A DNA stretch of 64,000 nucleotides, taken from Comamonadaceae bacterium OTU4NAUVB1 (lineage in GTDB: Bacteria; Pseudomonadota; Gammaproteobacteria; Burkholderiales; Burkholderiaceae_C). The stretch spans positions 2,835,001 to 2,899,000 of the forward strand of contig CP099605.1 in assembly GCA_024372625.1 (NCBI GenBank), given 5' to 3'. The position numbers and the translations under genes are program-made. Positions 10,213 to 24,465 of this stretch are shown one piece after another. Positions within the stretch are counted from its first letter, which is position 1; each line of letters opens with the position of its first letter. Below the pieces are notes generated by a model. It did no database searches, had not been told where the DNA came from, and saw nothing but the letters and a program-made list of their open reading frames with translations.

Positions 10213-10276
10213 GCGGATGAGCGTGGTTGCGATGTGTTCCGAGCCTCACGCCTGACGGCGCTGCAACGCTCCTCGG
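10213..10276 (-). ncRNA. SAH riboswitch upstream of ahcY
   Basis: On the minus strand the leader begins CCGAGGAGCGTTGCAGC, continues through GAGGCTCGG and ends in AACCACGCTCAT. This is the conserved S-adenosylhomocysteine riboswitch layout: outer GAGCG/CGCTC stem, the CCGAG/CTCGG pseudoknot pairing and the conserved TTGCAGC junction. In this class SAH binding turns expression on, here for ahcY and presumably tlyA and metF. A TAAAAT box 7 bases upstream places the transcription start at or near the first riboswitch nucleotide. Confidence 0.92.
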
Positions 10277-10283
10277 AAGCGCG

Positions 10284-10289
10284 ATTTTA
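10284..10289 (-). promoter_or_regulatory. -10 element of the ahcY promoter
   Basis: TAAAAT on the minus strand, 7 bases before the first conserved riboswitch base. The hexamer at the -35 distance (gcaggg) is a poor match, so the promoter may depend on an activator or be weak. Confidence 0.5.
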
Positions 10290-10431
10290 GCCCCGCACCG
10301 GTTTCTCCCTGCCTCGGCACGGCCCGAATCCCTGCACGCGCGCGGGCCGGCGCCTGCCTACAGTCGTGGCCGATCCGCGTTCCGGGGCCGCCGGCGACCG
10401 GCGCGGTCGACCTTCCACTCCAGGCTTCCCC

Positions 10432-11184
10432 ATGACGCGCACCTTCCCCGCCGCCCGCTCCGCACCGACGTCCCCGCCGAACCCCGCCGCCCCCGGCTCC
10501 CGCCTTTTCCACCGTGGCGCCATGGCGATCGCCGTGGCGGGCCTCGCCGGGTTGCTGGTCGCGCCCCAGGCCGCCTGGAGCCAGCCGGCGCCCCCGATGG
10601 GCGCGGCACCCGCGCGCGCCGCGCCCGTCGCGCCGGCCGCCCCCACGGTGCGCATCCGCGGCACGGTGGTCTACGTCGACGCCACCCGGCTGATCGTGAA
10701 GGACCGTGGCGGCGAGGTCGTGAGCCTGGCGCGCGTGCCCGACCTGCCGGTCTCCGAGGTCTATCCGATCAGGCTGGCCGACATCACCAAGGGCAGCTAC
10801 ATCGGTACCGCCGCCATGCCGCAGGCCGACGGCACGCAGCGCGCGCTCGAGGTGCTGGTGTTCCCGCCCGAGGCGCGCGGCACCGGCGAAGGCCACTTCC
10901 CCTGGGACCTGGAACCCAAGAGCACCATGACCAACGCCACCGTCGCCGACCTGGCCGCGGCGCCGGCGTCGGTGCGCGGCGGCCAGCAGCTTCGCCTGGC
11001 CTACAAGGGCGGCGAGAAGACCGTGGTCGTGCCGCGCGACGTGCCGGTCGTCACCTTCCGTCCGGCCACCGACGCGCTGCTGGTGCCCGGCGCGCGCGTC
11101 CTGGTCAACGCGCAGGAGCGCAACGGCATGCCCACGGCGGTGCGCGTGCTGGCCGGGCGCAACGGCTTCGTGCCGCCGATGTGA
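10432..11184 (+). CDS. Secreted protein of unknown function
   Basis: A 250-residue predicted exported protein. The N terminus has a basic start and a hydrophobic stretch (AMAIAVAGLAGLLVAP) ending AAWSQ, consistent with a signal peptide cleaved near residue 50. The mature part is a run of short beta strands: RIRGTVVYVDATRLIVKDR looks like an OB-fold-like strand pair, followed by TKGSYIGTAAMPQADGTQ and a C-terminal VLVNAQERNGMPTAVRVL segment that resembles the first repeat. This suggests two related beta domains. I do not recognise the family. It starts about 150 bases from the divergent ahcY promoter. Confidence 0.75.
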   Translation: MTRTFPAARSAPTSPPNPAAPGSRLFHRGAMAIAVAGLAGLLVAPQAAWSQPAPPMGAAPARAAPVAPAAPTVRIRGTVVYVDATRLIVKDRGGEVVSLARVPDLPVSEVYPIRLADITKGSYIGTAAMPQADGTQRALEVLVFPPEARGTGEGHFPWDLEPKSTMTNATVADLAAAPASVRGGQQLRLAYKGGEKTVVVPRDVPVVTFRPATDALLVPGARVLVNAQERNGMPTAVRVLAGRNGFVPPM

Positions 11185-11210
11185 CGACGGGGGCGCGAGA
11201 ATCGCGCCCC

Positions 11211-11654
11211 ATGCCCCTGTCCGACTCGCTCCAGATCGCCGCCCCGAATCCCGACGGGTCCATCACGCCGCCGCCCAGCGCGGACGACCTGCGCGAGGCG
11301 CTGGAGGCGCGCAACGAAGCACTCGCGCAGAAGCTCGGCGAACTCGAGGCCATCCTGGCCCGGCCGCTCGACCAGATCCTGGCCGAGCGCGACCGGTTCA
11401 AGGACGCGGCCACCGCCTGGGATTCCTTCGGCGCGATGTGGATGCTGTCGCAGCGGGCGATGAAGCGCGTCGCACTCGACCTCGCCGCGCGGCAGGGCGT
11501 GGGCGAGGAGGAGGTGGTCGCGCGCGCCCTTGATTTCGCCAACGACGTGCTCAACGGCGACGGCGTCGACCTCGGCGGCACCATCGCCGAGCCCCAGTTG
11601 GCGCACATCGCGCGGCACCGGGCGTTCCTGCGCAAGCAGTTCCGGCGCACCTGA
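11211..11654 (+). CDS. Hypothetical cytoplasmic protein with helical coiled-coil segment
   Basis: A 147-residue protein of unknown function. The middle is helical and heptad-like (DDLREALEARNEALAQKLGELEAIL), followed by a Trp/Met-containing helix (AWDSFGAMWMLSQRAMKRVAL) and a basic C terminus. No signal peptide or membrane segment. It starts 26 bases after the preceding secreted protein gene on the same strand, so the two may be cotranscribed. The third-position GC bias agrees with a real gene. No function can be proposed. Confidence 0.65.
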   Translation: MPLSDSLQIAAPNPDGSITPPPSADDLREALEARNEALAQKLGELEAILARPLDQILAERDRFKDAATAWDSFGAMWMLSQRAMKRVALDLAARQGVGEEEVVARALDFANDVLNGDGVDLGGTIAEPQLAHIARHRAFLRKQFRRT

Positions 11655-11784
11655 ACCATCCCGGAGGGGTCGGCGGCGCGAACGTGCCTGAGGGACAATG
11701 TCGTCCCTTCCAGCCTTCCGCCCGCCGCGCCCGACAGCGCCCCGGCGGTCGCGCACCTCGCACATCCCCATTGAGTCCGCCCCG

Positions 11785-13422
11785 ATGTCGACCGACAAAT
11801 TCCTCGAAGAAACCCAGCGCCGCCGCACCTTCGCGATCATCTCCCACCCCGACGCCGGCAAGACCACGCTGACCGAGAAGCTGCTGCTGTTCTCCGGCGC
11901 GATCCAGATCGCCGGTTCGGTCAAGGCGCGCAAGGCGACGCGCCACGCCACGTCCGACTGGATGGAGATCGAGAAGCAGCGCGGCATCTCGGTGGCCTCC
12001 TCGGTGATGCAGATGCTCTATCGCGAGCACGTGATCAACCTGCTCGACACGCCCGGCCACAAGGACTTCTCCGAGGACACCTACCGCGTGCTGACGGCGG
12101 TCGACTCGGCCCTGATGGTGATCGACGCGGCCAACGGCGTGGAAGCGCAGACGCGGCGCCTGATCGAGGTCTGCCGCCAGCGCGACACGCCCATCATCAC
12201 CTTCGTCAACAAGATGGACCGCGAGGTGCGCGAGCCCCTGGACATCCTCGACGAGATCGAGCGCGAGCTGGGCATGCCGTGCGTGCCGATGACCTGGCCG
12301 GTCGGCCAGGGCAAGAGCTTCGGCGGCATCATGAACCTGCGCACCCAGACCATGACGGTGTTCGACTCCGGCAAGGAGCGCCTGCCGCAGGAGTTCGAGA
12401 CCATCCGCCTGGACGACCGCGACGAACTCATCGGGCGCTTCGGCGCCGAGTTCGAGAACGCCGAGCAGAGCATGGAACTCGCCGCCGGCGCCTCCCCCGC
12501 CTGGGACCGCGAGGCTTTCCTGGCGGGCCGGCAGACGCCGGTGTTCTTCGGCTCGGGCGTCAACAACTTCGGCGTGATGGAGGTGCTCGACGCGCTGGTC
12601 GACCTCGCGCCCTCGCCGCAGTCGCGCACCAGCACCACGCTGGTCAACCGCCAGCCGGTGGTGCGGGAGGTGCAGCCGGCGGACAAGGACTTCGCCGGCG
12701 TCGTCTTCAAGGTGCAGGCCAACATGGACCCGGCGCACCGCGACCGCATCGCGTTCGTGCGCATGGCCTCGGGCCGCTACACGCCGGGCATGAAGCTCAA
12801 GGTGCAGCGCACGGCCAAGGAGCTGCGCCCGACCAGCGTCGTGACCTTCATGAGCCAGCGCCGCGAGGCGGTCGAGGAAGCCTTCGCCGGCGACATCGTC
12901 GGCTTCACGACGCACGGCGGCGTGCAGCTCGGCGACACCATCACCGACGGCGCCAACCTGATGTTCACCGGCCTGCCCTTCTTCGCGCCGGAACTCTTCA
13001 TGACCGTCATCCTGAAGAACCCGCTGCGCACCAAGCAGCTCCAGCAGGGCCTGGCGCAACTCGGCGAGGAAGGCGCGATCCAGGTCTTCCGCCCGGAGAT
13101 CGGCGGGCCGATGCTGCTGGGCGCGGTCGGCCAGCTGCAGTTCGAGGTGGTGCAGCACCGCCTGAAGGGCGAGTACGACTGCGACGTGCGGCTCGAGGGC
13201 TGCCAGTACACGGGCGCGCGCTGGATCACCGCCGACACGCCGGCCGAGCTGCGCGAGTTCGTCAACGCCTACCCGGCGCGCATGGCGCTGGACGCGGCCA
13301 ACACGCTGGCCTACCTCTGCACCTCGCCCTACGACGTGCGGCTCGCGCAGGAGCGCTTCCCGAAGATCCACTTCCATCCGCTGCGCGAGCACGCCGGGCT
13401 GTCGCTGCAGAACGCGGGCTGA
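11785..13422 (+). CDS. prfC: Peptide chain release factor 3
   Basis: A 545-residue translational GTPase that recycles RF1/RF2 from the ribosome after peptide release. GTPase motifs are intact: G1 SHPDAGKTTL, G2 region QRGISVASSV, G3 DTPGHKDF, G4 NKMD. The C-terminal domains carry the RF3 features GGPMLLGAVGQLQFEV and the final FPKIHFHPLREHAGLSLQ. The length is a little above that of E. coli RF3. The start at 11785 gives the family N terminus FLEETQRRRTFAIISHPDAGK; the frame is open upstream but without conserved sequence. Confidence 0.97.
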   Translation: MSTDKFLEETQRRRTFAIISHPDAGKTTLTEKLLLFSGAIQIAGSVKARKATRHATSDWMEIEKQRGISVASSVMQMLYREHVINLLDTPGHKDFSEDTYRVLTAVDSALMVIDAANGVEAQTRRLIEVCRQRDTPIITFVNKMDREVREPLDILDEIERELGMPCVPMTWPVGQGKSFGGIMNLRTQTMTVFDSGKERLPQEFETIRLDDRDELIGRFGAEFENAEQSMELAAGASPAWDREAFLAGRQTPVFFGSGVNNFGVMEVLDALVDLAPSPQSRTSTTLVNRQPVVREVQPADKDFAGVVFKVQANMDPAHRDRIAFVRMASGRYTPGMKLKVQRTAKELRPTSVVTFMSQRREAVEEAFAGDIVGFTTHGGVQLGDTITDGANLMFTGLPFFAPELFMTVILKNPLRTKQLQQGLAQLGEEGAIQVFRPEIGGPMLLGAVGQLQFEVVQHRLKGEYDCDVRLEGCQYTGARWITADTPAELREFVNAYPARMALDAANTLAYLCTSPYDVRLAQERFPKIHFHPLREHAGLSLQNAG

Positions 13423-13441
13423 CGCGCGGGAGCCGCCGTCC

Positions 13442-13765
13442 GTGCCGTCGTCGAATCCGCTGGTCTTTGCGCTCGCCGAGTACGCGCTGCTGGGCATCTG
13501 GCTGTTCGGCTGCTGGGGCCTCGGCCGGCGGCTGCTGCCGGGCGGCGGCACCGTGACGGGCGCGTCGGTGCCGGCCGCCGACGACCGGGTCGGACCGCTC
13601 GCCCATCCGATGGTGCTGCACACCGTCACGCTCGGCCGGCAGGAAGCCAAGCGGCTGGTGTACCTGTCCATCCCGGCCACGCGCGGCGCGGCGCGGGACG
13701 CCCCGGCACCCCTGGCGACCGCCGGGCCCCTGGACGCGGCGCGCGCGCAGGGACGTCCCGCATGA
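13442..13765 (+). CDS. Small hypothetical membrane protein
   Basis: A 107-residue protein starting with GTG at 13442, 19 bases after prfC, with a GGAG site about 10 bases upstream. One hydrophobic segment (LVFALAEYALLGIWLFGCWGLG) near the N terminus would anchor it in the inner membrane; the rest is hydrophilic and rich in Ala, Arg and Pro. Its stop overlaps the next start (ATGA), which points to translational coupling with the GtrA-HAD fusion gene. No family recognised. Confidence 0.6.
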   Translation: MPSSNPLVFALAEYALLGIWLFGCWGLGRRLLPGGGTVTGASVPAADDRVGPLAHPMVLHTVTLGRQEAKRLVYLSIPATRGAARDAPAPLATAGPLDAARAQGRPA

Positions 13766-15087
13766 AGGCGACGCCGATGTCCCGCGTGCGCGGTTTGCTG
13801 AAGGGGCAGTTCCTGCGTTTCGCCGTCGTCGGCGTCGCCGGGCTGCTGGTCGACCTGGCCGTGCTGCACGTGCTGGCGCCGCTGCTGGGCTGGTACGCCG
13901 CCCGCGTGGTGTCGTTCCTGGCCGCCGCCTCGGCGACGTGGTGGCTGAACCGGCGCTTCACCTTCGCGCGGCGCGCCCGGGCCCACGCGACGCCGCGCTC
14001 GATCGGCCGCGAATACCTGCGCTACATCGCCTCGATGCTGGGCGGGGCCGCCATCAACTACGCGCTCTACGTGCTGACCCTGCGCGGCGTGGACGCCGCG
14101 TTCGCGCCCGCGCTGGGCGTGGCGCTGGGCAGCCTGGGCGGGATGTTCGCGAACTTCGCGGCGGCGCGTTACCTCGTCTTCGGCGCGGCCGACCGCGACG
14201 ATGCCGCAACTGCGGCCGCGCCATCGCCCGGCGGCACGGCGGCCCGGGACGTCCGGGCGGCCGGGCCGCGCCTGCGGCCGCTCGCGACCTGGCCGGCGGC
14301 CGAGCGCGCCGCGCTCACGGGCGTCTTCACCGACATCGACGACACCCTGACCACCGACGGCGCCATCACGCCCGACGCCCTGCGCGCCCTGGGCGCGCTG
14401 CGCGCCGCCGGGCTGAAGGTGGTCGCCATCACCGGCCGGCCGGTGGGCTGGAGCCTGCCCTTCATCGCGACATGGCCGGTCGACGCCATCGTGGCGGAGA
14501 ACGGCGCCGTGGCGCTGCTGCCGCCCCCGCCGTGGCGGCCCGGGGACAGCCTGCATCCGGTGCCCCCGAAACGCTACTTCCTGCGCGACGCCGGCACACG
14601 CGCCGCGAACCACGCCCACCTGCAGCGGGTGCTCGAGCGCATCGAGCGCGAGGTGCCCGGGGCCCGCCGCGCCACCGACTCGGCCGGGCGCGAGACCGAC
14701 ATCGCCATCGACCATGGTGAATTCGCGCAGCTCGACGAGGCCGCCATCGACGCCGTGGCCGCGCTCATGCGCGCCGAGGGCCTGCACGCCACCGTCAGCA
14801 GCATCCACGTCAACGGCTGGCTGGGCGACAACGACAAGCTCGCCGGCGCGCGCTGGATCGTGCGCGAACTGTGGGACCGCTCGCTGGACGACGAGATGGA
14901 TCGCTGGGCCTACGTCGGCGACTCCACCAACGACCAGCTCATGTTCGAGGCCTTCGCGCACGGCATCGGCGTGGCCAACGTGGCGCGTTTCGTGCCCAAG
15001 CTGGCGCACCTGCCGCGCTATGTGACGCAGAGCGAGCGCGGGGCGGGCTTCGCCGAGGTGGCGCGCGCCGTGCTCGCGGCACGGTGA
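13762..15087 (+). CDS. GtrA-like membrane domain fused to HAD-superfamily phosphatase
   Basis: A 441-residue two-domain protein. Residues 1-140 form a GtrA-like module with about four membrane helices (FLRFAVVGVAGLLVDLAVL, RVVSFLAAASATWWLNRRFTF, GGAAINYALYVL, SLGGMFANFAAARYLVF); GtrA proteins are linked to moving polyprenyl-linked sugars for surface polysaccharides. After a Pro/Ala linker, residues 190-441 form a HAD phosphatase with all four motifs: DIDDTLT, the Thr in ITGRP, a Lys in DNDKLAG, and VGDSTNDQLMF. This resembles the Cof/sucrose-phosphatase type (HAD-IIB). I infer a sugar-phosphate or lipid-linked sugar substrate at the inner membrane. The two domains are in one continuous frame with no stop. 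Confidence 0.85.
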   Translation: MKATPMSRVRGLLKGQFLRFAVVGVAGLLVDLAVLHVLAPLLGWYAARVVSFLAAASATWWLNRRFTFARRARAHATPRSIGREYLRYIASMLGGAAINYALYVLTLRGVDAAFAPALGVALGSLGGMFANFAAARYLVFGAADRDDAATAAAPSPGGTAARDVRAAGPRLRPLATWPAAERAALTGVFTDIDDTLTTDGAITPDALRALGALRAAGLKVVAITGRPVGWSLPFIATWPVDAIVAENGAVALLPPPPWRPGDSLHPVPPKRYFLRDAGTRAANHAHLQRVLERIEREVPGARRATDSAGRETDIAIDHGEFAQLDEAAIDAVAALMRAEGLHATVSSIHVNGWLGDNDKLAGARWIVRELWDRSLDDEMDRWAYVGDSTNDQLMFEAFAHGIGVANVARFVPKLAHLPRYVTQSERGAGFAEVARAVLAAR

Positions 15088-15094
15088 GCCGCCC

Positions 15095-16075
15095 TCACTG
15101 GGGCTTGGCCAACCCCAGCTTGTCGATCACCACCTTCTCCTTGGCCACCGTGTCGACCGCGAACTGCGTGTACTGCGCGGTGCTCTTGTAGTCCGGCAGC
15201 ATGTCGTAGCGGCCCAGCGCGGCGACGTAGCTGGGCTCCTCCATCGCCTGCTTGAAGGCGTCGTGCAGCTTCTTGACCACCTCGGGCGGCGTGCCCTTGG
15301 GGGCGCCGATGCCGAAGGGCGAGTTCTGCACGATGTCGTAGCCCAGCTCCTTGAGCGTGGGCGCGTCGGGGAACTTGGCCAGGCGCGTGGCGCCCCAGGT
15401 GTTGAGCACGCGCAGCTTGCCGGCCTCGACCTGCGGCGCGAAGCCGGTGCTGTCGGCCGCGGCCATGAGCTGGCCGCTCACCGTGGCGAGCATCAGGTCG
15501 GCGCTGCCCTTGTAGGGCACGTGCTGCAGCTGGATGCCGGCGCGCTGGGCCAGCGTCTCCATGGTGAGGTGGGGGCTGGTCAGGTTGCCGGTCGAGCCGT
15601 AGGTCAGGCGGCCGGGGTTGGCCTTGGCGTAGGCGACGAAGTCGGCCCAGGTCTTGAACGGGCTGTCGGCCGGCACCACCACGCCGAAGGCGTAGCCGGT
15701 GACGTTGATGACGTAGCTGATGTCCTTGATCGGGTCCCAGTTGAGCTTGGTGGTGTAGCCCAGGCGGAACACGCCCAGCGGGATCTGCGCGACGGTGTAG
15801 CCGTCGGCCGCCGAGGTCTGGAGCGACTGCGCCGGCAGCGTGCCGCCGGCACCGGGCTTGTTGTCGACGATGACGGGCTGGCCGAGGATCTTCGAGGCGT
15901 TGTCGGCGAGCTGGCGCATGGTGATGTCGGTCGGCCCGCCCGCCGGAAAGGCGATGACGAGCTTGACCGGCTTGGCGGGAAAGCCCTGCGCCTGCGCGGC
16001 GGCGAAGGGGATGGCGGCCGTCAGACCGGCGAAGGTCAGGGTGGTGGCGACGCGGACGATGGAACGACGAAACAT
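15095..16075 (-). CDS. Bug-family tripartite tricarboxylate transporter substrate-binding protein
   Basis: A 326-residue periplasmic solute receptor of the Bug/TctC family, which is greatly expanded in Burkholderiales. A signal peptide of about 30 residues ends in AAAQAQG. The mature protein starts with the family signature PAKPVKLVIAFPAGGPTDI, followed by PVIVDNKPGAGGTL and QHVPYKGSADLM; the two beta-alpha loops that bind a carboxylate ligand are thus intact. No TctA or TctB membrane subunits are nearby, so it is an orphan receptor whose ligand cannot be told. It lies 130 bases downstream of uvrA on the same strand. Confidence 0.92.
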   Translation of the reverse strand: MFRRSIVRVATTLTFAGLTAAIPFAAAQAQGFPAKPVKLVIAFPAGGPTDITMRQLADNASKILGQPVIVDNKPGAGGTLPAQSLQTSAADGYTVAQIPLGVFRLGYTTKLNWDPIKDISYVINVTGYAFGVVVPADSPFKTWADFVAYAKANPGRLTYGSTGNLTSPHLTMETLAQRAGIQLQHVPYKGSADLMLATVSGQLMAAADSTGFAPQVEAGKLRVLNTWGATRLAKFPDAPTLKELGYDIVQNSPFGIGAPKGTPPEVVKKLHDAFKQAMEEPSYVAALGRYDMLPDYKSTAQYTQFAVDTVAKEKVVIDKLGLAKPQ

Positions 16076-16206
16076 GGATACGGCTCCTGGGCACATGGAT
16101 TCCGCCATTAGAGACTTCCCTGAGACCCGGGCCCATCGGGTTTCACCCGCGGGACGGGTCGCCTGGGCGACTTTCTTCACGTTGAAGGGCATCGCAAGCG
16201 GGCGCT

Positions 16207-22131
<5,925 letters not shown>

Positions 22132-22263
22132 GCGTGCCTTGGGGGGTGGGGCAAGCATTCTAGGAAGGGGGTCGCGGGCCCGTGGCGCAGGGCGACATGC
22201 CGCACGCGGGAGAGGGTTTTCCTCCGACGGCAAGGACGAAAAGCGCTTCCGGCGCCCTTCCGT

Positions 22264-22304
22264 GAAAAGGAAAGGCCCCGCGCGGCCGATGCCGTCGCGG
22301 GGCC
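22264..22304 (-). terminator. Intrinsic terminator downstream of second porin
   Basis: On the minus strand a perfect 9-bp GC stem (ggccccgcg/cgcggggcc) with a 13-base loop is followed by the T-rich run tttccttttc. It lies about 20 bases past the porin stop codon. Confidence 0.85.
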
Positions 22305-22325
22305 GGAAGCGGCGCGCGGGCCGGC

Positions 22326-23324
22326 TCAGAAGTTGTGCCGCACCCCCACCGCCAGCGAGCGGAAGTCGGCGCCCGCCACGCCGCTCTGGTAGGACGCGGC
22401 CGCGCCGTTGTTCACGCGCGTGTAGTAGCCATACACCTTGGTGCGCTTGCTCAGGTTGTGGTTGTAGCCGAGCGTGTATTGCGTGGCGGCGCTGCCGGGC
22501 ACGTTGTCGTAGGCACCGGCGCGCCCGACGTTGACGTGGAATTCGGAGGCGCCTAGCAGATAGGCACCCGACAGCCGGACCGAGTCGCGCTTGCCGCCGT
22601 CGGCGAAATAGGCGTTCTCGTCGCGCTGGACGTAGCCGCCCAGGAGGAACGGGCCCACCGCGTAGAAGGCCCGCAGCGCGAACTGGTTGACCTGGTCGAG
22701 CTTGGTGTAGCCCGCGCCCAGCGCCAGGGCGCCGAGCTTGTAGTTGGCCGCCATGTCGTAGGAGTTCCTGCCGTCCGCGCCGGCGGCCGCGGGCGTGCCC
22801 GAGACCTGCTCGTGCAGGCCCACCGAGCCTTCGAGCGTGAAGTCGTTCCACACCGGCGTGCGGTAGGCCACCTTGTTGGCGTCGCGGCTGACGTAGGCGT
22901 AGAGCGCGTCGGCCGAGGAGCCGGTGTCGTGGTTGTGCAGGCTCACGTAGTCGGCCGTCGCGAAATACGACTCGGCGATCCAGCGGCCCAGGCGCACGCG
23001 CCCGAAGTCACCGGACAGGTCGACCTCGCTGCGGCGGGCGAAGAAGGGGCTGGCGGCGACGCCGGTGTCGGAGGCGAAACCGCTCTCCAGGCCGAAGCCG
23101 ATCTTCAGGCCGCCGCCCAGATCCTCCACGCCCCGGAAACCGAAGCGCGACGAGTTGTTGAACAGCCCGGTGGTGCTCGCCTCCCCCACCTTCTGGTGCT
23201 CCACCGTGGTGTTGACGCGGCCGTAGAGCGTGACGTCGCTCTGCGCGGACGCGGCCGTGGCGGCGAGCAGCGCGGTGGCGGTGGCGGTGGCCAGGGCGCG
23301 GGGGGATTTCCTGATGGATCTCAT
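22326..23324 (-). CDS. Gram-negative porin (second copy)
   Basis: A 332-residue outer-membrane porin. The signal peptide of about 27 residues ends AATAASAQS; the mature part begins DVTLYGRVNTTVEHQ, carries FGFRGVEDLGGGLKIGFGLE, and ends VGVRHNF with terminal phenylalanine. It is a clear relative of the porin at 2087-3151 but with different loops, so the two probably differ in permeability or regulation. The upstream 200 bases remain GC-rich and show no obvious promoter. A strong terminator follows it, so it is likely a single-gene unit. Confidence 0.92.
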   Translation of the reverse strand: MRSIRKSPRALATATATALLAATAASAQSDVTLYGRVNTTVEHQKVGEASTTGLFNNSSRFGFRGVEDLGGGLKIGFGLESGFASDTGVAASPFFARRSEVDLSGDFGRVRLGRWIAESYFATADYVSLHNHDTGSSADALYAYVSRDANKVAYRTPVWNDFTLEGSVGLHEQVSGTPAAAGADGRNSYDMAANYKLGALALGAGYTKLDQVNQFALRAFYAVGPFLLGGYVQRDENAYFADGGKRDSVRLSGAYLLGASEFHVNVGRAGAYDNVPGSAATQYTLGYNHNLSKRTKVYGYYTRVNNGAAASYQSGVAGADFRSLAVGVRHNF

Positions 23325-23528
23325 GCGGATTGCTTTCGAGGGACCCTGCGACCGCCCGGGATGGACGGTCCTCTCCTCCGGTCGGTGGCCGACCGGCGCA
23401 GGGGTGGCCGGTGATCGCGGGGACGTCGCCGGACGTGCCGATCGAATCGCCCACCGGGGTCGGTCACCGCCACGACCGGGTCTCCGCAAGAATCGAACCC
23501 GCGGGCCCGACCGGCGCCGCGCGGGCGA
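23325..23528. other. Intergenic region upstream of porin
   Basis: About 200 GC-rich bases between the porin start and the end of the isomerase gene. It must carry the porin promoter, but I see no good sigma-70 match and no strong hairpin. Confidence 0.4.
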
Positions 23529-24179
23529 TCAGCGTCCGGGTACGTCCGGCGAGCGGGACCGCCGGCCGGCCTCCTCCCATTGCGGTCCGTCGAACCAGGC
23601 ATCGCCCCCCAGGGCCGCGCGCAGCATCGCCAGCCCGTCGAAGCCCCAGAACAGGCGACCGTCGGCCACGCAGGCCGGCACGCCGAAGACACCCTGCGCG
23701 ATGGCCTCGGCCGTGTTGGCGCGCAGTTGCGCCTTGACGGCCTCGTCCCCGGCGTCGCGCACCGGCGGCGGCAGGCGCCGCGCCAGCGCCGCGCGCCGTG
23801 CGGGGTCGGCCGCATCGGCGCCGCCCGAGCGCCAGATGTCGCGGAAGACGGTCTCCGCCACGTAGCGGCTGATCGTGCCGTCCCCGCTCGTCGCCAGCGC
23901 GAGCCGCAGGTGCGGCAGCGGGTCGTACGGATGCACGGCCGGCATCTCGATCGGAATGCCGTGCGCATGGCCGAGCCACGACGCCTGGCGATAGACCCAG
24001 GCGCGCTTGGCCGGCAGCGCCACCGGCGGCGTGTGGCCGTGGTGCCTGAACAAGGCGCCCAGCAGGACCGGCCGGTAGCTCACCTCGCAACCGATGCCCT
24101 CGAGCACCGTGGGCAGGTGCTCGAAGGCGAGGTAGGCGTAGGGCGAGATGAAGTCGAGATGGAAATCGATGTGGGTCAT
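23529..24179 (-). CDS. 2-hydroxychromene-2-carboxylate isomerase-like protein (DsbA/GST-kappa fold)
   Basis: A 216-residue thioredoxin-fold enzyme of the HCCA isomerase/GST-kappa family, which uses glutathione. The N terminus HIDFHLDFISPYAYLAFE is the family signature, with Ser in place of the CxxC pair of true DsbA, and GVFGVPACV near residue 165 is the cis-proline region. The family isomerises hydroxychromene carboxylates in naphthalene breakdown, but many members sit outside aromatic pathways, as here at the 3' end of the liu cluster. Real substrate unknown. It follows the DUF1289 gene by 22 bases on the same strand. Confidence 0.87.
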   Translation of the reverse strand: MTHIDFHLDFISPYAYLAFEHLPTVLEGIGCEVSYRPVLLGALFRHHGHTPPVALPAKRAWVYRQASWLGHAHGIPIEMPAVHPYDPLPHLRLALATSGDGTISRYVAETVFRDIWRSGGADAADPARRAALARRLPPPVRDAGDEAVKAQLRANTAEAIAQGVFGVPACVADGRLFWGFDGLAMLRAALGGDAWFDGPQWEEAGRRSRSPDVPGR

Positions 24180-24201
24180 CGCGCGGACTCCGGGGGCGGG
24201 T

Positions 24202-24465
24202 TCAGGATGGCGACGGGGCCAGCCGCGTGCGCAGTTCGATGGCGCGCCAGACGCGGCGCTTGCACGCGTCCTCCAGCCGGCTCCAGCCGGCGATCTCGTC
24301 GAGCGTGCGCAGGCAGCCGGTGCACAGTCCGCTCGCCGCGTCCATGCGGCAGACCGACACGCAGGGCGAGGGCACGTCCCGCGCCGCGCGCTGCGCCACG
24401 GCGGCCCGGGCCGCGAGCGCGCGGCGTTCGTCGCCCGCGTCGGGCGTCGTCGTCGTGCGGTTCAT
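24202..24465 (-). CDS. DUF1289 domain protein (small Cys-rich)
   Basis: An 87-residue protein whose core PSPCVSVCRMDAASGLCTGC matches the DUF1289 cysteine pattern (C-x3-C-x8-C-x2-C), which probably binds a metal, followed by LRTLDEIAGWSRL. Function unknown. The start overlaps the stop of the HMG-CoA lyase gene (ATGA), so it belongs to the liu operon transcript, although DUF1289 proteins are not known to act in leucine catabolism. Confidence 0.85.
   Translation of the reverse strand: MNRTTTTPDAGDERRALAARAAVAQRAARDVPSPCVSVCRMDAASGLCTGCLRTLDEIAGWSRLEDACKRRVWRAIELRTRLAPSPS

Noticed and set aside
22132..22263. LexA (SOS) box upstream of uvrA
   Set aside because: No CTGT-N8-ACAG-like site was found.
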